DNA of 64,000 nucleotides, from positions 655,489-719,488 of the forward strand of contig JAJTWR010000003.1 in NCBI GenBank assembly GCA_021613335.1. Direction: 5' to 3'. This document shows, piece by piece, positions 1 through 10,244 of this stretch (its first letter is position 1; the number at the start of each line of letters is the position of its first letter). The notes under the pieces are model-generated. The model was not told the DNA's origin and did not search any database. It saw nothing but the letters and a program-made list of their open reading frames with translations. Source of the DNA: Whitmania pigra. Taxonomy: Eukaryota; Annelida; Clitellata; Hirudinida; Haemopidae. The translations under genes and the position numbers were made by a program.

Positions 1-234
1 GACAATATTTGGATCAACTTACACCTGCGAATCATCATTTTCAACTATAAACATTATCAAGTCTAAAAATCGAAGTCAATTAACTGATGTACATCTCGTT
101 TGAGAATTGCAATTACTAGCTATTTTCCAAATATCATAGAAGTCATGAAGGACAAGCAGTTCCATGCATCACACTAATTAAAATGTCTGACAGCATTTTA
201 ATATTTTAATATTAATTCATTACTTTTTACTTCA

Positions 235-345
235 CCCCCCTCCCCCCGGTCCGCATGACTTTGACCCTTGTGGACCGCCACCTATCTGAAAATTACGTAA
301 TGTGGACCACGGCCAAAAAAGTTTGAGTACCCATGATGTAGAACA
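235..345 (-). mobile_element. hAT-like transposon terminus (remnant)
   Basis: Read on the minus strand this stretch gives a CTCAAACTTTTTTGGCC run followed by a GTGGTCCAC and a GGCGGTCC block, the layout typical of hAT-family termini in many animal genomes. No partner end or transposase is visible, so it is a short relic inside the intron before the transmembrane exon of R0. The family call rests on recalled similarity, not on a search. Confidence 0.4.
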
Positions 346-414
346 AAGTTTAATGTTTCACAATTTATCATAATATTTAATATAATTAAATCATTTGTTA
401 AATTAAATTTACAG

Positions 415-801
415 CTGTGGCTATAATAACTATTGGAATGTGCGGTGTAGTGGCTTCATTTTTAATTGCATGCATCGGTATCATTTGCATAAAAAAGTAA
501 GTTAAGTTTTCAAAGCCAAAAAATTGCAATTTTTATTGTTAACTTTAAACAATTTTTGTCATTCAGATATCATACCATTTCCAAGACGAAGTCAGTGCAT
601 TTGAAAATGGGAAACTCTGCTTATAATAATGGCACTCTGCCCATTCTAGCAAATAAAGCATCGAATAACGCCGTCAAAGATAATTTTCAGGAAGGCTGCC
701 AGATAAATGGAACAATTTTTCCAAATGATTACCATCAACAATATTATGAATTGGATCAGGCATTTATTAGTAAAGTCTCAGATGGACAAAATGATCTTTA
801 A
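415..801 (+). CDS. R0, 3' end only: transmembrane exon and YYEL cytoplasmic tail
   Basis: Two exons are seen, 415..496 (82 bp) and 567..801 (stop TAA 799-801). The first encodes a hydrophobic helix VAIITIGMCGVVASFLIA followed by a short Cys-rich end and a KK stop-transfer. The second encodes a roughly 77-residue tail with AYNNGTLPIL near its start and QQYYELDQ near its end. Exon sizes, splice phases (1 then 2) and both tail motifs match R1, its closest relative. The signal, lectin, CUB-like and sushi-like exons must lie left of the window; positions 1-414 hold only intron and a transposon relic. It is presumably a type I membrane receptor like its neighbours. Confidence 0.85.
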
Positions 802-953
802 ACATACTTTGAGACTTTTAAAATAACTCTAACTGACATTCATATTGGATGAAAAACAATAATGTACAAATTTTATACTGTCGCGGATTTTAGTTTAATT
901 CGTTTATACTAGTTTAATCTATGTTATTGTATACGGATTTTAATTACTTCATT

Positions 954-967
954 TTGAGTCAACCCCC
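954..967 (+). promoter_or_regulatory. Shared array promoter element of R1
   Basis: TTGAGTCAACCCCC, 90 bp before the R1 ATG. It is a variant of the 14-bp element found before every complete R gene. No clear TATA box follows; AT-rich TCGCATAAATAG lies between it and the ATG. An AATAAA overlapping its right side could serve as the poly(A) signal of R0. Confidence 0.7.
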
Positions 968-1043
968 AAATAAATCACTTGTGTATTACTGCTTTTATCG
1001 CATAAATAGTTCTCTGTTACAATGCAGGTTTTAGCTCTTCAAA

Positions 1044-2955
1044 ATGTTTACAGCTGTTCAATTTTTGATAGGAATTTACTTTAACATAGCAGCAGGTTAC
1101 CATAATTTCATATTTTTTAAAGAAATTTACAGCAACCTTAAAGTATAATATATTTAAGAAATATTGTTGCGTTTCATGTGTTACATGCAATCAAAATTCA
1201 TCGTAAATATAGGAACTGAAGAGGAATTTTGTATATCGGAAATTTTTCAACCAAGATGCTCAGGTCCAGATGAAGTAATTTTGATTCTAGAAGCCCATTT
1301 CGGTCGCAAGCAGATAGGAAGATGCCTTAAAGATGAACAAGCTATGGAAGCAATTAATGAAGATAAGCGATTTTTAGGCTGCCACAGTGACGTCAAACAC
1401 CTCGTAAGTCCTAAATGCTCTGGGAAAATATCTTGCGAAATAAGAGTGGCAGAATTACCTCCTCCGTCAACGTGTTTTAACTTCCTACGATCTTATCTCG
1501 GAGTTTCGTTCAGATGCATTAGAAGTGAGAAAACTTTTATTCATATCTACTTAAAGCAGATTTTTTTATTGAAGGACATAATTATCATAATAAAAAGTAT
1601 TAAAGTAATATTCAAACAACTGAATATCATGATTATATTTTATCACAACAATATTAATTACACTGTAGTAATTCAGAACAACCGTCAGTGTTTGATCAAC
1701 CTGGTTGATTCAGAAGCTCAATATCTACTTGTCAAAGAAGGAGCAAATAACTGCGGATCAACTGGCCATCCGTGGACGGTCGAAGCGTTAACAGGGCAAA
1801 CAATTCAGGGGACTTTAATAGACTTTTCAAGGTCTACCGAAAATGACCAAGAACAACGTTTAAATCAGAGACAATGTTTGATTAAGATTGGTCACATTTA
1901 TGATAGAATTTCAAACACCAACTTTACCCTATGCACTCCACGTGGCCACAATTCCAGTTTACTGTTCAGTTATCAATCTAAATCGAACTCTCTTGAAATT
2001 GGTTTTGAGTCTTCTGTGAAAAGAGATTCTCATGGATTTTATATCATTAAACTGCAAGGTTAGGCGATTCCACCCTTAAAAACATTCTTTTACAGCGATT
2101 GTATCCATTTATCTTATGTTTTGTGAATTGTCAGACTGGATTTATAACATTAAATAATGCAAACATATTAACATAGCCACAGGATGTTCGGATCTGATTC
2201 CTCCTGCTGATGCCTGGTTGAAGAGAACTGAGAACGAGGCCACCATCGGATGTTATTCCACTCGACTGAGATGGCAACTCAAATGTCTTGGACAACGTTG
2301 GATCGGCGTCATTGGAAACTGCAGCTACGGTAAATTATTACCCCATGTAGTCAAGATAGTTTAAGTTTTTGAAAGTAATTTAATACTTTTTAGGACACAA
2401 GCCAATTGATTATCAAGAAACTGAAGACAAGATAGTAGCGAAGGGCAAGGATGATCAAAGTATTACTAATTATTAATTATAACTACTAACTTAACACCTA
2501 AGCATTTAAAATTTAGCATATCACTAGGCTGTTGATTAACGTTAGTATTTCTAAATTTATTTTACAGCCGTGGCGATAATAACCATCGGAATGTGCGGCA
2601 TTGTGGCTTCCTTTTTAATTGCTTGCATTGGTTTGATTTGTATTAAAAAGTAAGCTCCATTTTTTACCTGTGCATCTGTAAGAATTTTCAATAAGTTTAA
2701 ATATTTATTTCCAGATACCACGCAATTTCTAGGGCAAAGTCAGTGCATTTGAAGATTGGGCGTTCTGTTTACAATAATGGGACTCTGCCTATTCTCGCAA
2801 ATAAAGTTACGAATCATGAAACTAAGGACAATGTTCTGGAAAACTGCCAAGATTGCCGTGTGAACGGATCAATTTTGCCAAACGAATATCAACAGTATTA
2901 TGAGTTGGACCAAGCATTCATTACAAAAGGCTCTGATGGCCAAAGCGATGAATAA
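1044..2955 (+). CDS. R1: SUEL / CUB-like / sushi-like membrane receptor
   Basis: Exons: 1044..1095, 1213..1524, 1669..2058, 2183..2329, 2394..2459, 2568..2649, 2715..2955, giving 429 residues. Exon 1 encodes a short hydrophobic signal peptide starting MFTAVQFLIG. Exon 2 is the SUEL-like domain with FGR (in EAHFGRKQIGRC) replacing the usual YGR. Exon 3 is the CUB-like module with NCGSTGHPW and GQ. Exon 4 is sushi-like (GCSDLIPPADAW, GCYSTR, KC, NCS). Exon 6 is the membrane helix and exon 7 ends with QQYYELDQ. The start in exon 1 was chosen because it gives a signal peptide and a phase-1 donor; an ATG at 1022 is in another frame. Ligand binding is inferred from the SUEL family. Confidence 0.85.
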
Positions 2956-3183
2956 CTTTTGCCATATTTGATAATTGTAACTTTTTTAACAAGACGGTAA
3001 TTAATCTTGACATTTGAATAACTGATAACTATTGCAACCCCATTGCCCTATAAATTCAAACCAATTTCGATCCTAATCTTCACGTCACAACAAGATTTTT
3101 TTATTAATTTTTGTTAATAGAAATTTTTGTTAACATGAATCCATTATTTTGGCGTTTCATTAAATGTGCTGTTTTACTTAGTT

Positions 3184-3197
3184 TTGAGACGATCCCT
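3184..3197 (+). promoter_or_regulatory. Shared array promoter element of R2
   Basis: TTGAGACGATCCCT, 90 bp before the R2 ATG, with a TATATATAAA box at 3236-3245, 39 bp downstream of the element. The core matches R10, R12 and their copies exactly, although R2 belongs to the other subclass. Confidence 0.8.
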
Positions 3198-3273
3198 CGA
3201 GGGCCAATGTATCACTGCGACTACATATACGTAAATATATATAAACACCCAACTACAGAAGTTGCAATGGAAA

Positions 3274-5448
3274 ATGATAAACTCTATACTTTTGTCTTGC
3301 ATTTTGTGTGTTAATCTGAGTTGGATTGTAATATCTAGAGGTAGTATTCACATTAAAGATTTTTTTTGATGTTGCGATCATAACGAGCTGCCCCTCTTTC
3401 TAAATAGAACTTCAAAATGAGGAATACTGTAACTCAGAAGTCTTCACACCGTCTTGCAACAACGGTGAAATAATTGTAATTCTTGAGGCTCATTTTGGTA
3501 GGAAACAAATTGGAAGGTGTCTTCAAGATGATGAAGGTTTGACTGAAGCAAATCTTAAAGATGAAAGATATATAGGATGTTATAATGACATGAAAGCTAA
3601 TCTTGCTTCAAAGTGCTCTGGTAAAATTAGCTGCGAAGTTAGAGTTGCTGAGCTTTCTTCTCCAAAGTCTTGTTACAACTACTTAAAGTCGTTTACAGAT
3701 GCATTAAAAGTGAGCATTTTGACTAGTTTTTGTAAGATTTGTTGAGTTTGTCATAACTAATGTCTGATGATGGAATAAATACAAAGTTGTATCAGAAGGT
3801 TAATGTAGTTTATTTAAACTAAATAAACATCTAAGAAACGACTAAGAAACTACGTAATAACTCGACTCGACGAACTACACGACAACGGCAATCAAAACAG
3901 TTTAGAACTAGCTAAGCGTCCCCAGACAACAAAACATAGATACATATATCATATTAAATCACACATAGTTTAAACTCAACAAGATTCGTTGTTTTTATTC
4001 TTGCAATATTAAAAAAATTTGCTAAAACAGAATATCATGTCAAACATTATTTAACCGTTTAAAATAATCAATAATCGTTAATTAATAATAGTACCAAAAA
4101 TTATAGTTATAAAAGCAAATCTGACAATATGACATTAAAAAGAAGTAAGGGAATATTAATTTAAACATTTAACTTAGTGGCCCAAAGCGACAAAAACTGT
4201 TTCATCAGTCTGAATGGCGATCATCCTCAATATCTACCTCTTGGATTGCTGGCTTTAAAATCTGATTGTGGATCTCATTTTAAACCGTGGATCGCGGAAA
4301 CTTTAAAAGGGCAAAAGATTTTGGCAGTCCTTGAAGATTTTTCAATTCCAGAAAGAAATAGAACAATTCAGAAAACAAATTGGTACCAACTAAGCAATTG
4401 CAATGACAAATTTGGGTTTATTGCAGAGAGAACCGAAAACAGAAACATTACCATTTGTATGAATAAAGGAAATAGCCATTCTCAATTATTTAAATTTCTT
4501 TCAACTTCAAATATCATTGATGTCGTTACTAGCAGAGATGCTAAGGATAGAATACTGGCTCTCAAGTTAGAAGGTGCAATTTATACACACAATATATATA
4601 GAACAATTGGAGATCTGGGAAATTATTAAATTAAATTATGTTAATTTATATTAGTCATGGGATGTTCGGATCTGATTCCTCCAGCTGATGCCTGGTTGAA
4701 GAGAACTGAGAACGAGGCCACCATCGGATGTTATTCCACTCGACTCAGATGGCAACTGAAATGTCTTGGACAACGTTGGATCGGCGTCATTGGAAACTGC
4801 AGCTACGGTAAAACAAGTTGCTCTGACCAGTAATTAAGAATTGATAACCATTTATAAACCTATTACTTCGAGCAGGTACCAAGCAGGTTCATTCCTTTGA
4901 ATCAGAAAGCAAAGTCCCGCAAGAAAAAAACAGCCACAGTTTGTCTACAAAATTATTTGTTTCTCAACATAATTTTCTAGAATAGCCTTTAATATTGGTC
5001 AGTCAAATAATCATAAATACCCTTTCTTTAAAAATATAACAATTGAAATTGTTCAATATTATCAAAGCTGTTGCTCTCATCACTATTGGAATGAGTGGAG
5101 TTGTACTTTCACTTTTAATTGCTTGTGTTGGACTGATCTGCATAAAAAAGTGAGTTGGATACTGTTTTTTTTTATAACCGTAGATCATATTTTTATTTAA
5201 ATATAGTAAAAAATGATACGTTTTTATTTAAAACCAGGTGGCACGTGGTCGGTAAGTCTAAAGAGTTGACTTTAAAAATGGAAAATTCGACAGGTTACAA
5301 CAATGGTACCGTAGCACAACATCTGGAAAGAAATACGCTCCTGAAAACAGGTGCTCAGCCATTTCCAAAAAGTGAAATCAGTGTTTCAAAGAATTTTCAG
5401 CAATATTATGAATTGGAACAAACTTACGACATTAAAAACTCTGTTTGA
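3274..5448 (+). pseudogene. R2: receptor gene with 13-bp frameshift deletion in the SUEL exon
   Basis: Exons: 3274..3340, 3408..3709, 4178..4573, 4655..4807, 4876..4938, 5068..5149, 5238..5448. Exon 1 gives signal peptide MINSILLSCILCVNLSW; the ATG at 3274 is preferred over the overlapping longer frame because it yields a signal peptide and a phase-1 donor. Exon 2 is 302 bp where R3 has 315: 13 bp are missing just before the last cysteine codon, around 3693-3700, so the final SUEL strand and Cys are lost and the exon is out of phase with exon 3. All later exons are open and conserved, ending QQYYELEQ. Intron 2 is unusually long (468 bp). It is either a recent pseudogene or uses an unseen splice; I favour pseudogene. 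Confidence 0.75.
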
Positions 5449-5609
5449 ACTTTTATTAAATTTGGGCAAGAATTAGTAAAAGTTTGTCTTCAAAATCTTA
5501 ACGGGTAATTATCATTTTATAAAGAAAATACAAATTACAAAAAATGACAATTAAAGCTAGTATCCCACGTATCACGTGCTTATTTAATAAATGTAAGATT
5601 ATTCACTTT

Positions 5610-5623
5610 TTGAGTCAGTCCCT
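5610..5623 (+). promoter_or_regulatory. Shared array promoter element of R3
   Basis: TTGAGTCAGTCCCT, 91 bp before the R3 ATG. It is the most divergent of the subclass-1 elements, but TTGAGWC and CCCT are kept. No canonical TATA box; a TATTTAAGTAG run at about 5657-5667 is the nearest candidate. Confidence 0.65.
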
Positions 5624-5700
5624 ACAAGGATCATTACGTATTCGTGCGATCTTCGTATTTAAGTAGAATAAAGTTTTGAAAATAAAGTCTATCCGCCCTT

Positions 5701-7455
5701 ATGGAAAACGTTATAGTATTTATTGCAATTACTTTGCTTAGTAAAGCTATCACAGGTATGGCAATACTGTTGTAAATCTACAAAAATATAATCAGCTTAA
5801 AAGTTATCAATATTTAGGATATCGAGAAGAAGAATTTTGCATTTCTGAAATTTTCAAACCACTTTGTCATCAAGAGGAGATAATAGTAATTTCTGAGGCT
5901 CATTTCGGCAGACCAAAAATAGGGAGATGTTTGAAGGACGAAGAAGGACTAAATGATGCCAACCTTAAAGATGGAAGACACATAGGTTGCTATGATGATG
6001 TCAAATCTTTCTTGGCATCAAAGTGTTCAGGAAAGTCCAATTGTGAAGTACGGATTGCCGAACTGACAGCCCCGAAATCATGTTACAACTATTTAAAATC
6101 TTATCTTACAGTTACTTACAGATGCATTAAAGGTTTGGTTTTTCAATTTTTTAATTCTGCTTAAATAATGTAAATAAAAAACTAAAATTGATTCGTGTTA
6201 CTCGTCCTAGTGGCACTGAATTATCAAGGCTGCAAGATCAAACTCATAGGGTCAACTTCTCAATATTTACCCCTTGGAAAATTGTCACAAACATCCAATT
6301 GTGGTCGAGACGGTAATCCTTGGATAGTTGAAACACTGAAGGGTCAACAAATTCTGGCCAGCCTCGATGACTTTTTAGTCGTAAAAGAAAGCATTGGAAA
6401 TAAATCGTCTAAATTAACGAACAATTGCAAAGTTAAGTTGGGCCACTTAGCAGAAACTGCAAACATCAATATATCCATTTGCTTTTTTGGGGAAAATAAC
6501 CCCGCAGAAAGATTCACGTACTTATCCCAGGCAAATTCAGTGGAAATCACTCGAACTGACAAAGAATTTCATTTTATTGTCGCTCTCACGTTGGAAGGTA
6601 ATAACATTTATTATAAAGGATGATTAAATCAATAGATCATTGTTAATAAAACGCAAGCCACAGGATGTTCTGATCTGATTCCTCCAGCTGATGCCTGGTT
6701 GAAGAGAACTGAGAACGAGGCCACCATCGGATGTTATTCCACTCGACTCAGATGGCAACTCAAATGTCTTGGACAACGTTGGATCGGCGTCATTGGCAAC
6801 TGTAGCTATGGTATAATCTAACTGAGTAATTGTAATATTGATGCATTATTATTGCATTAGACATGCACTGGAATATACATTGTTTATTTAATATTTAAAA
6901 GGTCAAAAAGCTGAAGGTGTCCAAATAGAAAACGTTTCTGCTTCTAAATCGTCGGAGGATGACAATCAAAGTAATATTTAGTAGATAAAATAATATATTC
7001 ATTAAAGGTTATTGATAAATAATACATCGTAATCGTAATAATTGTAGTGATTGCAATTGCTATCATTGCTATGTGTGGTCTGGTCGTTTCAGCACTAATA
7101 GCTTGCGTCGGCATGGTTTTAGTGAAAAGGTCAGTATTCTTTACTATAAATCTGGTCGTATTGCATTTTTTCTTAACATTTAAAAGTCATTTGTGTCAAT
7201 TAGTTTAACTCTATAGTCTTAGAGAATAGCACAAAACTAAAGTTGTTTTATTTGCTCCGAAGGTATCACTCTCTGAAGAAAGCTGGATTGATGAAAAGAA
7301 GACTGGAAAGCAAAGATGTTAATGAAATCTGCTCCAATTATAACAATGGAACATTGCCTAATTTATTGAATTACGAGACAAAAATGGATAACGCCAAGTA
7401 TTACGAATTGGACAAAACTATTACTGATGCAAAAATATGGGCTGATGGTGTTTGA
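5701..7455 (+). CDS. R3: SUEL / CUB-like / sushi-like membrane receptor
   Basis: Exons: 5701..5755, 5818..6132, 6211..6597, 6664..6810, 6902..6970, 7048..7129, 7263..7455, giving 415 residues, the shortest intact member. The signal peptide is MENVIVFIAITLLSKAITG. The SUEL domain carries EAHFGRPKIGRC and ends RCIKG. The CUB-like exon has SNCGRDGNPWIVE and KGQQ. The sushi-like exon is almost base-for-base that of R1 and R2. The membrane helix is AIAIIAMCGLVVSALIACVG. The tail contains YNNGTLPNL and ends with AKYYELDK, 15 residues from the C-terminus. The exon 7 acceptor (GCTCCGAAG) is pyrimidine-poor but required by phase. A degraded fragment of this tail exon recurs at 9920. Confidence 0.85.
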
Positions 7456-7603
7456 ATAATTCAGAAAATTTTATAATCTAGTTTCATTTCTAACCGTAAT
7501 ATAGCCAATAATGTTTTATTTTATGCCACAATATATTATCTAGCATGATGTTCGATTTGAAATAAAATTATGAAAACCTCTTGAAAGCGTGATTTATCTC
7601 AAG

Positions 7604-7617
7604 TTGAGACAACCCCT
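7604..7617 (+). promoter_or_regulatory. Shared array promoter element of R4
   Basis: TTGAGACAACCCCT, 121 bp before the R4 ATG; TATAAA at 7669-7674, 52 bp downstream. The same sequence and the same spacing to TATA occur at R5. Confidence 0.85.
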
Positions 7618-7724
7618 GTATGGGCTGGTAATCATATCAGCATATGCGAATTAATGCGCTTCCATCGGTATAAATTGCTAACACCAATTGATTCTGAAAA
7701 TTCATTAAAGAATTTTAAGTAGTA

Positions 7725-9729
7725 ATGATGCTTAAATCTCGCATAATATTAGTTTATATACTATGTGCTTATTTAAATCTCATTATGAGGGCTGAAGGAG
7801 AGGAATTGGCAGATACAGGTTAGTGATTGAGTTTATTGAAGTCATATTATTTACTTCAACGCTAAGTTCAAAGGTTTTATTCAAACAAAGCAGGTAACGA
7901 ATATTGTCAGTTCGAAAACTTCAATCCGAAATGTTCCTCAAACGAAGTTGTTGTGATTGAAAAAGCCATGTTTGGTCGTATGAAAAAGGGCAAATGCATA
8001 ACCGAGGAAGAAATAAAGACATCAGGATCGTTTATTCACGACCCGAAATATTTTGGTTGTTCTGCTGATGTTACGAATGTTTTGCATGAACGATGTTCAT
8101 TCAAGTCGGAGTGCATTGTCAAGGTTTCAGATTCAGAATTAAAAAAGACGAATCCTTGCTTGATGGGACTTATACTTCATATGGAAGTTGATTTTAAATG
8201 TCTTGAAGGTATTCATAAATTTTATAATAACTATTAATTGTAAACGATCAAATCAACCTTAACTAATAACAAATTAACTTTTCTGCATTTTTTATATTAA
8301 AATTTAGATTTTTTTTTTAAATCTGGGTGCTCTCATTCGATTTCACAATATTTTAAATTTAATTTTTGTCATCTCTTTAAACGGATCCACCAATTTCAGT
8401 GTTTCAAACAGACAATTCACACTGTCACCATCAGGTATCTTCAAAACCAAAGTATTTTATGTCAGAAGCTCTTAAAAATAGAAATTGCGGCATCACTAAC
8501 AGCCCTTGGTTATTGGAAGTTCCAAAAGGTCAAAGACTAACAGCGAAAATTGTGCAAAGTCAGAAAGCGGTTTGCAACCAAGTGGATATCATTCTTCAAG
8601 ATGGATCAGCAAGAAAGAATTTTTCTCTCTGTGAAAGTAGCTACCAGATGTCAGAAGGACAAAATAGCAATTTGTTCAAATCTTCCAGCAACATCGTGAA
8701 AATGATTGTAACACATCTGGATTCTAATTTGGAAAAGTTTTTGATAAAATTTCAAGGTAGTTCGAATTTTGAATGCAACATTACATTAATTGCATATTAC
8801 ATAATACTTGGTTCAGCTGATGGCTGTCTAGATATTATACCTCCTGAGGATACATGGTTAAAGAGGACCAATGATGACATTGTGATTGGATGTTATTCAT
8901 CCAAACAAACCTGGTATCTTCGATGCGAGAATGGACAATGGACAGGCAGCATTGGAAACTGTTCACAATCCCAAAGTATCAAATTTTTAAATTAATTTAA
9001 ATTTTTATTAATGTATAAACATTAAACGATAATATATTAATAATATTTGTTAAATACATCAATATTAGTTCTCTCAAACGGCAAAGAGACAGAATCAGAT
9101 GTGAAAATGGAGAGAAATGACGTTATGCCAAGACATCAACAGAGTAAGTTTTAAATACTTTAATTTTCAAGTATTTAACAGGCTTTTTGTATTTTTAGTT
9201 TTGGCAATTGTCAGCATATTCGGCATGGGTGTCGTGGTATGTTCCCTTATCATTTGTGTTGGAGCGGTTTGTGCTCGAAGGTTTGCAGTTTACTTAAATA
9301 ATTCAAAAACATTAGATATATTTGTATCTTTCTTTCGCTTTGCATTTACTAGAAATATGTGAAGTACCAAATTTAATGATGGAAACAACTGAACGTGGCA
9401 ATGTTAATCATAGTCAGTAATGATTGGCTTAAATAGTTTCCTTGCATCGAAAATAGACACATTGCTATCAATCAATAATTAATAACATCTCCGTAACGAC
9501 TTAAATTCTTGACAGATATTCGCTGAAAAAGAAAGGTCAATTGAAACTCTCCATCAATGCTTACGAACAGTCGTATAACCACAGGACCTATCAACCAGAT
9601 TTTCTTGAAAAATTCTCGACCAATCAGATTGATCAAACTCTTTCCAGAAATTCCAATCCCGGTCTTCAGACCGAAAACGACAAAACATATTTTGTATTGG
9701 AAGAAGATAAAAATGCCGCCAATGAATGA
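7725..9729 (+). CDS. R4: SUEL / CUB-like / sushi-like membrane receptor
   Basis: Exons: 7725..7818, 7894..8208, 8400..8756, 8817..8975, 9069..9143, 9199..9280, 9516..9729, giving 431 residues. The tandem MM start leads a signal peptide (MMLKSRIILVYILCAYLNL). The SUEL domain has MFGRMKKGKCIT, DPKYFGC and a TNPC replacing the DPC of classical rhamnose lectins. The CUB-like exon has four cysteines and NCGITNSPW. The sushi-like exon has GCLDIIPPEDTWLKR and SIGNCS. The helix is LAIVSIFGMGVVVCSLIICV followed by ARR. The tail YSLKKKGQLKLSINAYEQ ends DKTYFVLEED. The last exon and 3' flank are nearly identical to R5, while the lectin exon is clearly diverged. Confidence 0.88.
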
Positions 9730-9919
9730 TGGATCAAAGAATTATCATAACTGATTATTATATTAAAAGTTATATATTAGTAGTTACAGTAACTACAGTT
9801 CTTGACGTGCATATTTTGCTTAATTTAATTTAACGTTTTGTAATTGTACAATAAATTTAATTATAATTAATTGTGTGATGCTTGTTTATTGAGACAATGA
9901 TAACAATATTTGCAAAAAA

Positions 9920-9979
9920 TGCGAATTGGACAAAACTATTATTGATTCAAAAATAATGGCTGATGAAGTGTTTGAATAA
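9920..9979 (+). pseudogene. Relic of an R3-type terminal exon
   Basis: From GCGAATTGGACAAAACTATT onward this stretch matches the end of the R3 tail exon (7392-7455), including the LDKTI-coding run, GCTGATG and the TGAATAA stop area, and the similarity continues into the R3 3' flank. No other exon of that gene is present. It is best explained as the left end of a duplication whose unit ran from the last exon of an R3-like gene through R4, creating R5. Confidence 0.8.
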
Positions 9980-10119
9980 TTTGGACAAATTTATAAGGTA
10001 GTTGCTTTTTTAAGCGTAATATAATGTTTAAATGCTACAATATATTATCTAACATTTTTAATGTGACATTGGTTTAAAGCAAAGTGATGAAAATTATTCA
10101 AAGCGTGATTTATCTCACA

Positions 10120-10133
10120 TTGAGACAACCCCT
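10120..10133 (+). promoter_or_regulatory. Shared array promoter element of R5
   Basis: TTGAGACAACCCCT, 125 bp before the R5 ATG; TATAAA at 10185-10190, 52 bp downstream. It is the duplicate of the R4 promoter. Confidence 0.85.
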
Positions 10134-10244
10134 CTTTGGGTTGGTAATCTTATTACCATATCCGAATTAATGCGCTTCCATTGGTATAAATTGCGAACAT
10201 CAATTGATTCTAAAAAAACCTTCTCAGCATTACAATAAGTAAAG

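Noticed and set aside
415..496. Charged residue in the membrane helix that could pair with an ITAM adaptor
   Set aside because: No Lys, Arg, Asp or Glu lies inside the helix in any member; basic residues occur only at its cytoplasmic end.
3111..3314. Plus-strand open frame covering the R2 promoter and first exon
   Set aside because: It includes the promoter element and TATA box; the true start is the ATG at 3274 in another frame, which yields a signal peptide and a phase-1 donor.
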